Numbered from the stretch's first letter, positions 12,520 to 25,400 are shown. The stretch: 64,000 nucleotides of DNA from Sapria himalayana (GCA_029783825.1 JAREIK010003431.1:1758674-1822673), one strand, 5' to 3'. Numbers and translations are program-made. Notes: generated by a model from the letters alone, not told the origin.

Positions 12520-13106
12520 CACTTATTTATATACACAAACACACATACACATAGTGTATATATATATATATATATATATATAAAGTTTTTGTAAAAAATG
12601 ATTTGCTTTTTTTAAAAATCATGATGTAATGCGATAAAACTGGATTTCTAATTTAAATTGTACCAAAACATTAAAAATTTATGTTATAGAGTAATTTTTA
12701 TTAAATATTAAAAATGTTGGATATGTTTTTATAATTTTTTTTCTTAAATCGTATACAAGACATAATTTGCCTGTATCTATATCCGAAATTGTTATGATTA
12801 TTGTTACCTTGTGCATGTTTCATGATAATTTTGTAAAAATAAAAAAATAAAAAAATAAAAAAATAAAAAAGAAAACTCAAAATCAATTGTTCATGATTCA
12901 TGATAATTTTGTTAAAATAGAAATACAAGACATAATTTACCAAAACATAATCGGGCGGCAATTGCCGCCCGATTTTTGGGTATGGAGGCAAGTTCCACGC
13001 GACCCTTAATTTCTAACGAAACAAAAAAAAAAAAAAAGACCTTGATGCATGGACATGGGCTTCTGGTTAGAATTCATTCCAACTTCTTCCCCATCTGGTA
13101 GCGACA
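12520..13106 (+). promoter_or_regulatory. Presumed promoter/5' UTR of the dolichol kinase gene
   Basis: Intergenic stretch between the Copia LTR and the start codon. It contains a (TA)14 run at 12557-12584 and an imperfect duplication: TTCATGATAATTTTG near 12820 and 12897, and ACAAGACATAATTT near 12757 and 12926. A GC-rich palindrome follows at 12949-12974, then an A15 run near 13023-13037. An in-frame stop at 13068 lies upstream of the ATG. No single TATA box can be chosen, and the transcription start is unknown. The promoter role is inferred from position only. Confidence 0.5.
12949..12974. repeat. 26-bp perfect GC-rich palindrome
   Basis: Two 13-bp arms (AATCGGGCGGCAA and its complement) meet with no spacer, centred on AATT, 133 bp before the start codon. 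In this AT-rich DNA it is an obvious outlier. As RNA or extruded DNA it would form a very stable hairpin. Confidence 0.9.
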
Positions 13107-13297
13107 ATGACAATCTTCCTCTCGCCATACTGCAATGGCGAGAGGGTCGTGGTATTTCTTCTCGTTGCTCGCGTTCTCGTCTCTCTCCCTCCTTATTTAC
13201 TTTCCCACGGGGTACTTCTCTTTTTCCTTGCTTTGGTCTCCTTATGCGTTGAAATCATAGCCGAGGGGGGCGCTTCCTTGTCTCAATTCAAAACCAG
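13107..13297 (+). CDS. DOK1: Dolichol kinase exon 1 (first coding exon)
   Basis: Encodes about 63 residues starting MTIFLSPYCNGERVVVFLL. The NGERxVV block about ten residues from the start is where plant dolichol kinases have it, which supports this ATG; an in-frame stop at 13068 excludes an upstream start. Two hydrophobic stretches (about residues 13-30 and 31-50) are likely membrane spans. The exon ends SQFKT plus the first two bases of an Arg codon (AG|GTGGCT). That codon is completed by exon 2 to give the conserved KTRPGASSG junction. The local base composition is far richer in GC than the flanks. A second reading frame (13049-13252) is open by chance. Confidence 0.85.
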
Positions 13298-15039
13298 GTG
13301 GCTTTAACGTTACACTTTTTGTGCATGTTTGTAATTTATTAGATACCCAAAAATTGAGAAGGAATATAAAAATTTTAATAGTTACTAAGTCACTGTGATA
13401 TATATATTATTATCCTTTCTGCTGCTATCCTTTCTGCTCTTATATGCCTAATAGATTATTATTATCATATGCGATTCGTTTATGGATGGTGAAAATCAAA
13501 CACAAGCTTGTTATTGTTGTTGCAATCCGAAGCTGAAATAATAAATATTGGTATTGAAACTTAGTCTGATAACACTAGATTGGTATGCAAGCGATACTTA
13601 TACAATAACAAGATTTACATATTAATTTACTTTTTTGTAATTTTCCTATACTCTCCAATTACTTAATTATTCATAATTATCGCACAGTAAATATTCAATA
13701 GAGTATATTTGGGTACGTTTCAAAATTCAAAGTAGTAATTAAATTTACAAAATGCTATAGGTTGAATCAAATTGAATATGATAGAATAGGATACTACCAA
13801 AATTAACTGCATAGCCAAATCAACAAACCCATGGCACAACAATTAAAACTTACAGTTACATGAGATAACAACACTTCCAAATCAACAATTGATGCTATCT
13901 CATCAAACTATTTTTCGTAATACATACAAGCATTTATATTATTAATTGTGTACATGGATGTTTAGAAAATAACACATTGCAGAGTAGAAATATGATTGCA
14001 TTGAAAAAATATTTATATTGCATAGCAGTAATTGCACACTATAGTCTAATTACATTGATTTCACATTCACTGTGCACAGGGAAAATTCTACACTATTTTA
14101 ACTACAATACAATCTCATATAACACACATCGCAATAAAATCACAAAGAAAAATACTGAATTATATTATAGAAAGTTCTCTGATTTGGATGCAAAAAATCA
14201 TGCTAACCCTTAGGTCATAACTATATATAAAAACAAAAAAAAAAAAAAAAAATTCAATGATGCAACCATCAATCTAATTTAAACAACTCATTTAATGCAC
14301 AAATAAATAAAATTTGAGTTTTCTTGATTATTAATGTTATGGGTATACAAGATATGCAGATAAAATTACTGAAAAATGTTATATTTTTCTTTTTGTTTTA
14401 TCTTTTTAAGAGTTTCTTTTTTTTTTGAGAGAGATAGTGCACACTCAAGTATTGCACATTGATAATCTTTTTTTAGTTTCTATAAAATTATGTTTTGAAT
14501 AAAAAACTTCTGTTTTTCTTCTATTGTCGAGAGAGATTTTTTGTTATCCTTGAGAATTTTATTTTTTCATCTAAGAGAGGAGTGCTGAGTTCTACTTTTC
14601 TGGCTGCCTTTCTTTTTTTTTTTTCATGTATTTTATTCATTAAATGCATTTTTCTATAATATGCATTCTAAAAGCTGTTAGTTTTTTCATGCCTTGTTTG
14701 CTCACCTGCAAAAACAAAATGAAAAAAAGTAGAATTATAATTTTTTATTTATTTTATGACTGATTTTAATTAAACACATTAAAATCAAACCAAAAAAAAT
14801 GAGCGGTCGCCCTACTTTGGGGCAGGCCCAGACTTTGCATTATTAAAAAAATTATTCATGTATTATATAATGTGGATTTATGGGTGCTTGTGTAGATGAC
14901 TAGTTAATATTGCTAGGTTAAGGTGGATTGTTTGAGGATATTCTATTTTGTTTTATTTTGGGAATGATCTGTAGTGACATTTGGAGTATGGTTCAACTCT
15001 CAAAATAATTGAGCGACTATCAAGTTTTCAAAGGTGAAG
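13298..15039 (+). other. Intron 1, first part: AT-rich, nothing recognised
   Basis: Starts with the GTGGCT donor. It is mostly poly-T/poly-A-rich sequence. Short open frames such as 13977-14213 have no recognisable motif. A small GC-rich patch at about 14798-14840 could be a decayed element end. Nothing else can be supported. Confidence 0.5.
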
Positions 15040-15271
15040 GATAAGCAGTGACGTAGTTTATAATTTGTTGTTTTTTTATTTATTGAATTATAGTCGAGAG
15101 CCTCTAACATGTGGTTGTTCTAATTCAATTAGTTCATTATACAAGGATATCTCTTATATATTATATCTATTTAATTTTTTATTTGAGTTAGAATAGTTTA
15201 GTTTTTATATGGTATCAAAGTTAAATCCTAGGTAGATGAATCAAAACCTAGAATTTCTTAGAGTGATAGGC

Positions 15272-15295
15272 GTGCACTATAATAATATAGTGCAC
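15272..15295. repeat. 24-bp inverted repeat with 4-base loop
   Basis: Arms GTGCACTATA and TATAGTGCAC are perfect complements around ATAA, just inside the old Copia after its primer-binding site. Function unknown. Confidence 0.7.
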
Positions 15296-17930
15296 ATGTG
15301 CAACAGTCGAAAGAACAAATTGATTCAACAATCACTATTCTTTTTCCTTGATAACCTTGCCATGAATTGCAATTAAATTTGATTTAAAAGTTAAGACTGC
15401 TATTACTTTATAATTTACTAACAGCTATACCATACTAATTATGTCTATTGCTCCTATAGGTTCTTGTTTTGTAGTTGTTAGATTTAAACTAAGCCATTTG
15501 AAGTATATAAGGATGCTTCAGACTATGCTATGGATGTTCCTAGCGGTTGCTCCCAGGTTTCATGTACAGGGGGACCGGAACTTAGTAAACCAATATTGAT
15601 GTCTATTAAGAGAGCATTGATATAGCATCAATATGTAGTCATAGGCAAGTTTTCTTATATTATCCATATTCTAGGAAGAAAATACATACAAGAGAAAAAT
15701 GTTAATAGTTATTTATAAAGTGAAGATCGAGAATACAATAAATTATTGAGAAATACATATCAAGAGGGTATCATATAAGTTGTCCATTATGATATTTATT
15801 AGATAGAAATATGTAAAATTCCTCTCAAAGATAATAATAAACATTTTTTATTTTATAGATATTATTGGTCTTATAATCTATCTTTTTAATTTAGGTTTTT
15901 TGATTGTTAACTTATGAGTTAATTAATTATATTATAGATAATCATCTTTTTTATATAGTTATTTTTGTTCATTGTGCATTATAGTAGTCAGACAAATTCT
16001 TAAAAGATATTGGTTATGGTAACATTTTGATTAGTCCTTGGTTTTTTCCACATTTTTTGTTTATTGTAGGTTGTGTGGTTTGTTTCATTTATATAAATTA
16101 TTTTTGCAGGTAACTTAATTTTAATTCTTTTTTTTTAATGATATTTATTTATAGGATTAGAATATTTTAAAGAAGATTTCACTTAGGATTGATTATAATT
16201 CATAGTAGACTATATATTTGTTTGATTATCATTGAATCACTAATTGTTCATTAATTTGGCTACTTATTATTGGTCAATTTAAAAATTATTAATTTTAGTT
16301 AGAAAAATATATTAGAATTTTTTATTTTGCCTCTTAGACTTGCATGAGTAAAGATTCATTTAATCTAATATATTTAGATTTATAATATCCTAGTAAAAAT
16401 GAGACTAGAAAGAGATTCATATATTTTGTTATGTTTATTGATGATTATATAAGTTTTATTTCGTTGATTTATATTTATTTTAGGTTAGTCATTTTTTTTT
16501 ATTTTTTAATAATGTCATAAAAAATATGAGATCATATAAATAAAAAAATAAAAAATTAAAAATAATAATATATTAGAATATATGTTTGATGACTTTTACA
16601 TTTAATGTATTGACTATAGGATCATATACCAATTTTTTTGTATTGACATAATTTACATATAATAAAATTATAAAAAAGAAAAATAAATATTTAATTGAAA
16701 TAATTTGAATAGTTATTGCTAGGCAATTTCACTTCTGACGATTGTGATTTTAGAAATTTAGAAAAAAAGAATAATAAAAAAGATAGCAAACGATATATAT
16801 ATCCATAACTACAATTCAACAAAGTCACTTAAGAATCAAAACCACAAAAAAAAATACGAAATAACATGGTTCACTAGTCATTCAACATGATTAGCTATAT
16901 TCACCAAAAAAATACTTGTGTTTATATATTATAATCAAAATTAGAATGTTCTTACAGTATGTGTAGCAATCGAGAAGAAAATCATAGAAAGAGAGAGAGA
17001 GCAGAGAAAACAATCCGACGAAAGAGAATTCGTAGAGCAAGCAAAAAAAAAATAAACAAAAAACATATTTATATATAATAGTTTATTGGTTTAATTAATC
17101 GGAGCGGGTTGAATTACTTGGACGGGCTAGGCTCTGTTCCAAAATTTTTTTTGGTCCGCTGACCCATTAATGGGATTCTCATTATTGTGTCATTGTTGCA
17201 TTCCTAACATCTTAATATTTTCGTTCTTGTACTTACATGGAAATATTTTCTTTTAGTTATATAAAACAGATAATCAATATAAATTATATACAATACTTAT
17301 CTCATGTAAGAGTATTCTAAAGTATTTTTGAGAAGGTGTGAAATTAACTTTAAAAATATCTCATTAACTAAATATATTTTATTATTCTTTTTCATCGTAT
17401 GTCCTTATTAGGTTTTATATCATATAAAAATATTTAGGATTACTTACTATGTCAATGATTTCTCTATAGTTTAAGATAAAATTATATCAATTGTTATAAA
17501 ATATATTTTTATTGATTATTTTAATAGTATCTAAATAGGGTATTAGTATTTTTTATTAGTCTGATAGAACATTAGTGAGTATTGATATTATTTTTTTTAG
17601 TAAGACTTAATTTTTAGTAAGCCTAGAAAGAATATTAGTCAAAAAGATATATTTGGATATATTATTTTTTATTACTCTTCTATACTTTCACTTGATACTT
17701 TTCAATCAAGAGATATAGTTATCAATTAGTTAAATCTAAATTTGTTGATTCTTATTATAATAATTCTCTTTTAGGTTTATTATACTTACGAACAAAAAAA
17801 TAAGTTATTTTTGGAGAGATTGAGATTTTCCATAATAAGAAATTTCTCAAGTCTAGATGATTTGATAGTCAATGAGTCTACTAATTTTCATCAAGAATAA
17901 GCTAAAAATTAGAAGACTCAAGCACTAAGG

Positions 17931-19872
17931 TAGAGGTGTCAAGTAAGTTGAGTAACTCGAATATGACACAAGGCATGACTTGAAGCTAAAATAGCTAAGC
18001 TAAAGCCAATATGTCATGGTCCAGAATCATGGTCGTGCTGGTATGTGGCATGCCTCATGCTATGTTGAGTCAGGGCAACCATGCCTTAGGCTAGACACGA
18101 CATGTCTGTGTGGCACAATGACATGGTCAATGTAGGCATGAACATATTAAGTTTGAAGCATTATGCTAAACATAATGGGTACCTACTTGCTCTGACAACG
18201 ACAATGATATGCATTGTCTTGTTATTGTCAGTGTTGAGTAATATTAAAAAAATATTTTTTTTTTCAAATAAAAGCCATCGGATTTATTTTCAATGGTTAC
18301 ATGGGTAGAAATCTAACGGATGTTGGATTTCTACCAAAATTGTATATAATAAAATCAAAAAAAATAAAAATATTTAAATGAATTTTTTTATAAATGTGGA
18401 ATATAAATTTTGTATATTCACTTAATTTTTTTTTCTCCTCATTTCTTGTTATTAAACTTTTTCTCCTTCTTCTCTACTATATATATATCTACTATCTATT
18501 TTGGTGCTTGTTTAAAATTTTGCACATATTAAGTTATTTTATATATTTAATTTTTGTTTATTAGTCTATGTTATAATTTATAAAATTTTAATATAATAAT
18601 TATTATAATTTATATTTAGAATAATAAATAAAATTTAAAAAAAATAAATAATAATTTTGATGATAATGATTTTAACATATATATAAATAATAATAATAAT
18701 AACTCGATCAAAAAGTTAAAGATTGAAATTAGTTTCTCTTTAATAGTTTTGACTGATTTGCCTATAGATTTAAAATTAGATAAATTTTAATAGTCTGAAT
18801 TCATTTTAATATAATAAAAAATAAAAATTTTAGGAGAATCAAAATAAAAATGACATAATGTATATATTATAAAAAGATATATACATATAAAAGTACTAGT
18901 GAGACAGATTAATTTAAGAGGTATGCTGATTGATGTCCCAAACAATATTATGCAATAGATCTCAGACAAAATTGAGTGGTGAGATATTTGAAGTTAGTTT
19001 ATTTATCATTCTCATTTATTATAATGATTTTGAGAGAAAATATATAATTAAATTAATTACTATTATGAGTCTTTCAATTAGATTTATAGATAATCTTAAG
19101 ATAGTCGGTATTATGCAGATACACTTTTAACTTGCCTATTATAAAATTTTTATATCTATTAATAGGAATGATATAATAAAATATTATAAGTTTAAAAAAT
19201 AATTAATAATTAATGAATTTAGAAAATATAGTGGTGTAATATCAATTTTTATATTTATTAACTAATGTGATGTTTGATATTTAGATTAATCATGATATTA
19301 TATGATTCGTATGCTTTATTGCTTATTATATCAATTTTAAGCAGGAACTTAATAAAAATATTATAAAAAATTTTAAGTTTATTCATTCTCATGATGATTC
19401 TGTTATATATAAGTGTATTATGTGAATTTTTAGGATATATATTATTTAGAATATAATTTTTAGTATTATATTCGATAATACTTCAGATAATAGTATCATT
19501 ATTAAAATATTTATCAAAACTAATGAGAAATGAGTCATTAGGAAAAGATTTTTATGTTATGCGTATGTGTCATGTAATTAATCTAATAGTACAAAGAGAA
19601 TGAAAATTATTTCTTTCACTTTAGAAAAAACAAGAAATTTACTAAATACTTTAGGATATTTAACATATAATTAGATCTTAATTCTCTTTATTTATCAGTG
19701 GGCCTAAAAAGTTTTTGTTGCATATAGTCTAGAAACTATGACTTGGCATGACCCAAGTCATGCCATGGGTTGGTTTGTGCCTATTCTAGGCATTGTTTTG
19801 GCAATGCCATGATTGGTTTAGTGGGTCTTGTAGAGCCATGCAATGGACCATTCGACTAATTGGACATTTCTA
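17931..19872 (+). mobile_element. hAT transposon derivative
   Basis: The left end reads TAGAGGTGTCAAGTAAG, the TIR type shared with the better-preserved hAT at 50312. The right end (GGACATTTCTA) is a poorer match. GC-rich subterminal zones (17940-18240 and 19725-19870) enclose an AT-rich leader. A transposase fragment (about 18900-19660) reads NDFERKYIIKLITIMSL, FIDNLKIVGIMQIHF and INRNDIIKYYKFKK. These blocks match the region just before the SDIWTSHDE block of the 50312 copy. The 8-bp flanks do not match, so the borders or the insertion history are uncertain. Confidence 0.65.
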
Positions 19873-22106
19873 CCGTGTCGTGGTAGAGATAAGCGTGATG
19901 ATAATGTTTATTTATTAGATATTCTGAATCAAAACTTACTGGAGGATATTAGATATCTACTATATTCTTTTATTATTTTTTATTTGACAGTCAAATAGTA
20001 AGATATATAATTGTCAATCTGATGTTTCATGAGCATATGAAGCATATGCAGGTGAATTATTTTTTTCTTAGTGAGAATTTGCAAGATGCAACCATTCCTA
20101 TAATTTATATCTAAATAATATATTATCCAATAAATATATTCATGAAGATTTTGAAGTTATTTTATCTTATCTTTCTTGTATCTAAGCTTGATATTTTAGA
20201 TCTATATGCATCAGTTGAAGGGGAGTATTGTAGGTTGTCAACTTTTAGTTTATATTTTTTTTATGTTATTTTATTATTGATAAGAATATCCAACATGTAT
20301 GTAATCATAATTTATTGGTCTATTATATAATAACATCACATGTATATTTGATTATTATTAGTTATTGAATATTTTTAATCTTTAGTATAGTGTTTAACAA
20401 TAACAAAAGAATAACTAATTTGGAGAATCCACATTTTAGTCACTACCATTATAAAAATAAAACAAAAAATATGAAACAAAACTAAATATTTTAACATCTT
20501 ATATCAAATAATAACAATTGCATGTATATTTATTGTCAAGCTAATGCTTAGGGAAATTGAAGAATATAATAGGTACATCATACCCAAAATAGAACCAAAA
20601 AATATAATAATATTCAACTTATCATCTTCAAGCTAGTATATATATGTCTTAAATATTAAGTATGATGGAAAACAAAGCAATTTTGGGTCTTTTGAGAAGT
20701 TTCATAAAAAAATATCTGCTGGTTGATATCTGAAACACACATATGTTATAGTAATAAATTTTTTATGATTTTTTAAATAAAATATTAATCTACTTCAATA
20801 TGTTTTTTTTTGCTCATGAAAAATTGAGTTGCAATTAATATATCATGGTACTTAGCTATCACAAAAAAGTCATAACTCGAGTCAAATAATCTTTTTGTAA
20901 ACAACATTATATTCATTATTAGTATGTCAAATGTGCACACTAAGTAGACAAAGAAACATTCAAAGAATTAATGGTCCAAAAAACAAATATGTATATCAAC
21001 ATTATAAATTTACATACATGTATTTATTTCTCAACTTTAGGTATGTTTACATGTTTTATTCATATGCTTAAATTTTTTGCAGATGCATGTTTTTGTAAAT
21101 TTTATAATTTTTACTTTTTTTAGTAAGAATTTTGTAAAAAATTAAAGCCATAAATATTTAAAAATTTCTATAGAAAAGTGACACCAAATGCATGAGTAAA
21201 CTCACTTATAGTAAATTTTATTTTAAAATAAATTTCTTTCTTATTTATGCTAGTCTTTATTGTGAATATTAACTTGTAACTAATAATAAATATTTCAAAG
21301 ATAAAGAAATTAGTTTCCAAGTCTTATTGAAATAGAGGATATATATCTTCTTAAATACGATCTTATATCATTCTAATAAGATAATGCCATATAAGGAGAC
21401 TTTGGTATCATAGTATCATCAAGAGAAATAATAAAAGATTTAAAAGAAACAAAATTTGAGTTTATTAATATATTTAAAATAAAATGTTTATTATAATTCT
21501 TTTATTTTTTCTTAAGAATGATTAGGAGATTAATTTTAAAATAATTGACTATAAGATTATCTAACTTCTTGAATGGTTGAGTATCTCATTTTTAGGCTCA
21601 TTTTGAGTCAAACTTAGAGTGAATTCATGAACTACTAGATCATTTGGATTTGAGGAAAAATTTTCTCACATTTTAGATCTTAGTCTCTTTAGAATCAACA
21701 TAATTTATACTTATTGATATATGTGATTGTATAAAAATGTCATCATATTGTTGATTAATAAATTTAGCTGTAGACGAATTTTGACATGTCTCTTAATTGG
21801 AATCTAAAGTGAGATTGTACAGATGCAAGGAAAAGTCATAGATCTATTCTTTTGGATCCTAAATCTTCACAATCTTTTTTTACAAGTTTTATCTAAAAAG
21901 AATAAAATTAATACTCATCAATACTCTACTAGTCTCAAGTAAATAATACTCGTACCCTATGTTGCATGGATACGGACACGGAGATACGACACGGCAGGAT
22001 ATGGGGACACAGCAAATTCTAAAAAATTAGAATACGGATACGACTAGGATACGTCATGATAAAAAAAATAAAATTAAAAATAAAAATTATTAATTATAAA
22101 TATTAA

Positions 22107-22205
22107 GTATTTTAAAATAATTTAAAATTCTGTATTTTAAAATAATTTAAAATACTGTATTTTAAAATAATTTAAAATTCTGTATTTTAAAATAATTTAA
22201 AAAAA
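22107..22205. repeat. 25-bp tandem repeat, four copies
   Basis: About four copies of a unit beginning GTATTTTAAAATAATTTAAAA, nearly identical to one another, inside the first MULE-like MITE. The near-identity suggests recent expansion. Confidence 0.85.
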
Positions 22206-22224
22206 ATTTAAACCCTCTAACACG

Positions 22225-22242
22225 CCCCCCCCCCCCCCCCCC
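22225..22242. repeat. C18 homopolymer
   Basis: An uninterrupted run of 18 C followed by CA and CCACCC. It is the longest C/G run I noticed in the window, within the MULE-like MITE. The complementary G run could form a quadruplex. Confidence 0.85.
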
Positions 22243-24370
22243 ACCACCCTCCCTTTACAGTTTCAATTTTCAAACTCTTTCCCCTCCTGATACAGATTCC
22301 AAAACCCCCCATTCCCTTTATAGAATTAGGTTACCTTAGGTATTGTCGGCGCTTCGGTGGTGTGCTCATCCCCTCCCCGTTTGACGCAATGACAATTGAC
22401 AACTATTTCTCGTAATCGGCTTGTCGGTAATTCACTGTCGGCGGTGTGCTCCTCAATTTGTTGGAGATGTAGGAGTAATAGTTAATATATAGTGTATTTT
22501 TGACGCGTTAGAATCGTAAAAAATGTGTCAGTTGATAAACGACGCGTCTGTTGTTAACGACAACTGTTTTCGAACAACGCATCGGATATGTCTCTGACGC
22601 GTATCTGATACGCCACATGGCGTATCGGACGCGTATCTGACACGTGGACACGGCGACACGGGTCGGACACGGCGACACGGCAGTTCCTAGGTGTATCCGT
22701 GCAACATAGCTCGTACCTATTCTTGGTATTAGAATACATAAAAAGCATATTTTATTTTCTTAGGTGCCATCTATTCCATTCTGGGGAAAAATCTTGGATA
22801 AAACAATAGTTTAGAAAGGCCATAGGTGATATGTTAATTAATCTCTTTCTAGAATGTAAGATGTGAAAGAGCACACAATGAAAAAAGATGCAAGAAGCTA
22901 TTTAATTGATAATATAGTTTATAGTAAAAAATTCATTTTCTTCAATTGTGCTTCAAGACATTTTTATGAAGGCAGAATATTCGAGCTCTATCAATTAAAT
23001 ATTTATTTGTCTTTTTATAATTTTATTTTGTTAAGATGTGATAGTATAAGAAGTATGATATATGATCTCGTGATCATTATGTTAAGTGCTAAAATTGTTA
23101 GACTTGTGTTTTAATGAATTGTTATTACTAATATTTTTTATATTTTTATTAGATTGATTTTGTATTTTTTTTTAAATAAATAAAAAAAAATTTATATGAT
23201 ATAAAATAAAATAAATTAAGTAAAATATGTATAATTATTAATAAATATGATAAAATATCAAAATTCATCCTAAGTCTTATTAATATTAGATTTATAGCTA
23301 TTTGAGTGTATCAATTTAATTAAGTTTTTACACTTATGAGTATGGTGAAAAGAATAAAAAATTATGGTATATTTTTGTAATTGATATGTTTCATGCTCTA
23401 ATGAAGTCTAATAAAATATTTTTAACACTAAGATCAAACATTTTTAATTTGATTAGTGATGTGTTATTAAGTTAAAAATAAATAAGTCATGGATCATTAT
23501 CATAAAACTTGTGGTATCTGAAGGCCAAGAAGTCTCTTTTGCTATCTTATTGGCAAGGAATTCTTTATATTCTTTTCCAGTAAGGGTCACGAAGGAAGAA
23601 CTCAATATGCATCACTAAATAACTTTGATAGTTAGTTTCTCCTCTTTAATAATATGTAGTATCCCTGAGTTATTCTTCTAAAAATAATTTCTGATAATTT
23701 TTTTTGGCGTGACTCATTTTTTTGTAATTTGTATATTGAACATTGTCTCTCTTGCTCCTATCTCTATTATAACTGATATTCATTTGATTATCAGTACATG
23801 TTGAATAATTTCTCTCTAATAGATCTTAGTTTGTCATGTATATACTTAATTATCCAATAATATAACTTTGATCTGGTGATAAATTTTCGATCACTTTTTA
23901 CCTAATCACGAAATTCTGAGATACTTTTGATAGTGAGATCATGTCATATATCTATGTGCATATTGAACATCATCACACCAAGTAGTTGGATCAATAATTT
24001 CTTTTAGCTCAAGCTCTTTGGGATCTTCTAGTATCAATTTCATGATTTGTGAAATCATGTCGTATATCTATATTGGTTGGGATGAATATAATAATGTTGT
24101 TAACGTACATAAGATCTTGCATATTATCCAAGATGAGAAAACAGACATCTATAGCTTGATAGATTATTATATGATCATCAAAAGATACACATCAATCTAT
24201 AGTTATTTTTCATTCGTCTCTTTGCTAGAGGGTTTATTCATTAAGTGATCTATCATTCTTTGATCAAAGGATAATGTTTGGACTTTTGTAGCTTACTGTG
24301 AATATTTTCTTTAGCCGAGTCTTTGTGATGTAATTATAATAATCTTAATTTTTTTTATACATGAATAAAT

Positions 24371-25098
24371 ATGTGGCATGCAACATAACAAACTAAATAA
24401 TCACACCATTCATATGCACAGCGTGCCAAGTCCATTATTCCTTAACCCAGCCTATGGCACGACCTGGGAAAAACTAGGCCAGAATGGCCTGGCATGATTG
24501 AACTCGTGCTTGGAACCTGTGCGTGTTGGCACAACCCAAATGCATGGGCTTTGTCCGGCCTGAAGGGGCTATCCACATGCTGCTAGAGCATCTGACACAT
24601 CATGCCTTGACTTGCTAGCCTGACTGGGGGGAATCTGGCCTGGGTCCCAATTTGTGCTCAGGTCATGGTCGGGTTGTGCATTGGGTATGCGTGAACTTGG
24701 ACCTGAGTACTATTTGTGAGATTCGCATGTTTTTTTTAAATGATTACAGGTCAGATCTGGTTGGTCGGCATGTCGGCTGCACTTGTGTACCACCCGACCC
24801 GACCATGGTTTTTTTTTTAAGGCTAGCTAGTAGCCAGAGCTTTGGCTAGTCGTTAACTCAAGCCCATGTTAGCCTGACATGGACTGAGACTAGTGTGGCC
24901 AGATCTAGACTTATCTGGATTTCATCGAGGCTAGCCTAGACCTAACTTAGGCTAGCCTGTACCTAACCCAGATTAGCTTGGTTTAGCTAGGTGCGGCCTG
25001 TGCCTTCAGCTAGGGTCACATCTATTTTATAGGCGTGCAGGTCTGCCTGACTTAGGCTGCAACGACCCAGCTCAGCCTATTTGATTTTGATACCTATA
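24371..25098. mobile_element. GC-rich hAT-like end with 21-bp repeats
   Basis: GC-rich island in AT-rich intron 1. Its right edge (TTTTGATACCTATA) resembles the right TIR TTGACACCTCTA of the hAT family. It carries GCTAGCC-type repeats at 24930, 24951 and 24972, spaced 21 bp. No transposase is seen beside it and no clear flanking duplication was found. It is either a MITE or a hAT end left after deletion. Confidence 0.45.
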
Positions 25099-25400
25099 TA
25101 TTTGGCACACAACACACTGTACCTTGCTACACACTGTGCACTGCACAATCACTACCCACAGCGCACTGCCACCGTGCCTATGATGCACTGTGCGGGCACT
25201 GTTGTGCACATTTTTCACACAGTGCACCTTCACTATATTTTGGTGCATTGTACACGCTGATGCAATGATGTTTGATGTCTGTCATGATCAACGCTTAATG
25301 TAGAAGCATGTATTTGTGCTATTTATCACTCATATATAGTGCACACTCGTGTATTTTCACACATGTGCATGCATGTTCTGTGCTGTTGCAATTCATGCCT
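25099..25400. repeat. TGCAC/GTGCA-dense low-complexity patch
   Basis: The pentamer TGCAC or its complement recurs many times in about 280 bp (for example CACTGTGCACTGCAC and TTGTGCACA). It is not a perfect tandem array. There is no coding signal. The remaining 345 bp up to exon 2 are AT-rich and unremarkable. Confidence 0.55.

Larger units (their letters stand above)
15040..20399 (+). mobile_element. Old Copia LTR retrotransposon with hAT insertion
   Basis: Strongly decayed Copia in the same orientation as the host gene. A primer-binding site (TGGTATCAAAG, 15210-15220) follows a putative 5' LTR of about 170 bp (15040-15209). The integrase core is visible at about 16362-16484: NETRKRFIYFVMFIDDY, with the two aspartates of the FIDDY motif. 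A later integrase block lies near 17490-17590. The RNase H tail is at 20040-20215 (HMQVNYFFLSENLQD, then SKLDILDLYAS). A polypurine tract at 20217-20228 precedes a 3' LTR that starts TGTAGGTTGTC at 20229. The two LTRs still align, but only loosely. A hAT derivative (17931-19872) sits inside. A second insert at about 16709-17207 is possible but unproven. Confidence 0.65.
21957..22709 (-). mobile_element. MULE-like MITE, copy 1 (inverted)
   Basis: Non-autonomous DNA transposon with 19-bp terminal inverted repeats starting CTATGTTGCAYGGATAC (one mismatch). It is flanked by perfect 8-bp duplications CTCGTACC (21949-21956 and 22710-22717). It carries the family's GATACGCCA...TGGCGTATC palindrome near 22607-22632 and a 25-bp tandem repeat. 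It is in the opposite orientation to the three other copies. No coding capacity. The superfamily is inferred from the 9-bp duplications of sister copies. Confidence 0.75.
20400..24340 (-). mobile_element. Decayed Copia remnants, - strand
   Basis: The clearest part is an RNase H tail on the - strand at about 20690-20870, with MSKKKHIEVD and a following block like that at the C-terminus of Copia pol. A possible LTR lies at about 20400-20612. Sequence near 21190-21400 aligns by eye with 35890-36050 and 49745-49880; the 35890 copy encodes Copia reverse transcriptase on the - strand. The stretch 21780-23450 resembles 41330-42230. A MULE-like MITE interrupts it at 21957-22709. Borders and the exact number of elements are unknown. 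Confidence 0.45.

Noticed and set aside
13049..13252. Overlapping open frame MDMGFWLEF... across exon 1
   Set aside because: It is out of frame with the conserved NGERxVV to KTR stretch. Its openness follows from the GC-richer exon; the frame starting at 13107 continues correctly into exon 2.
16709..17207. Possible transposon between GCTAGGCAATTTC and GCATTCCTAAC inside the old Copia
   Set aside because: The ends are only loosely inverted and no target duplication was found; mentioned only inside the Copia entry.
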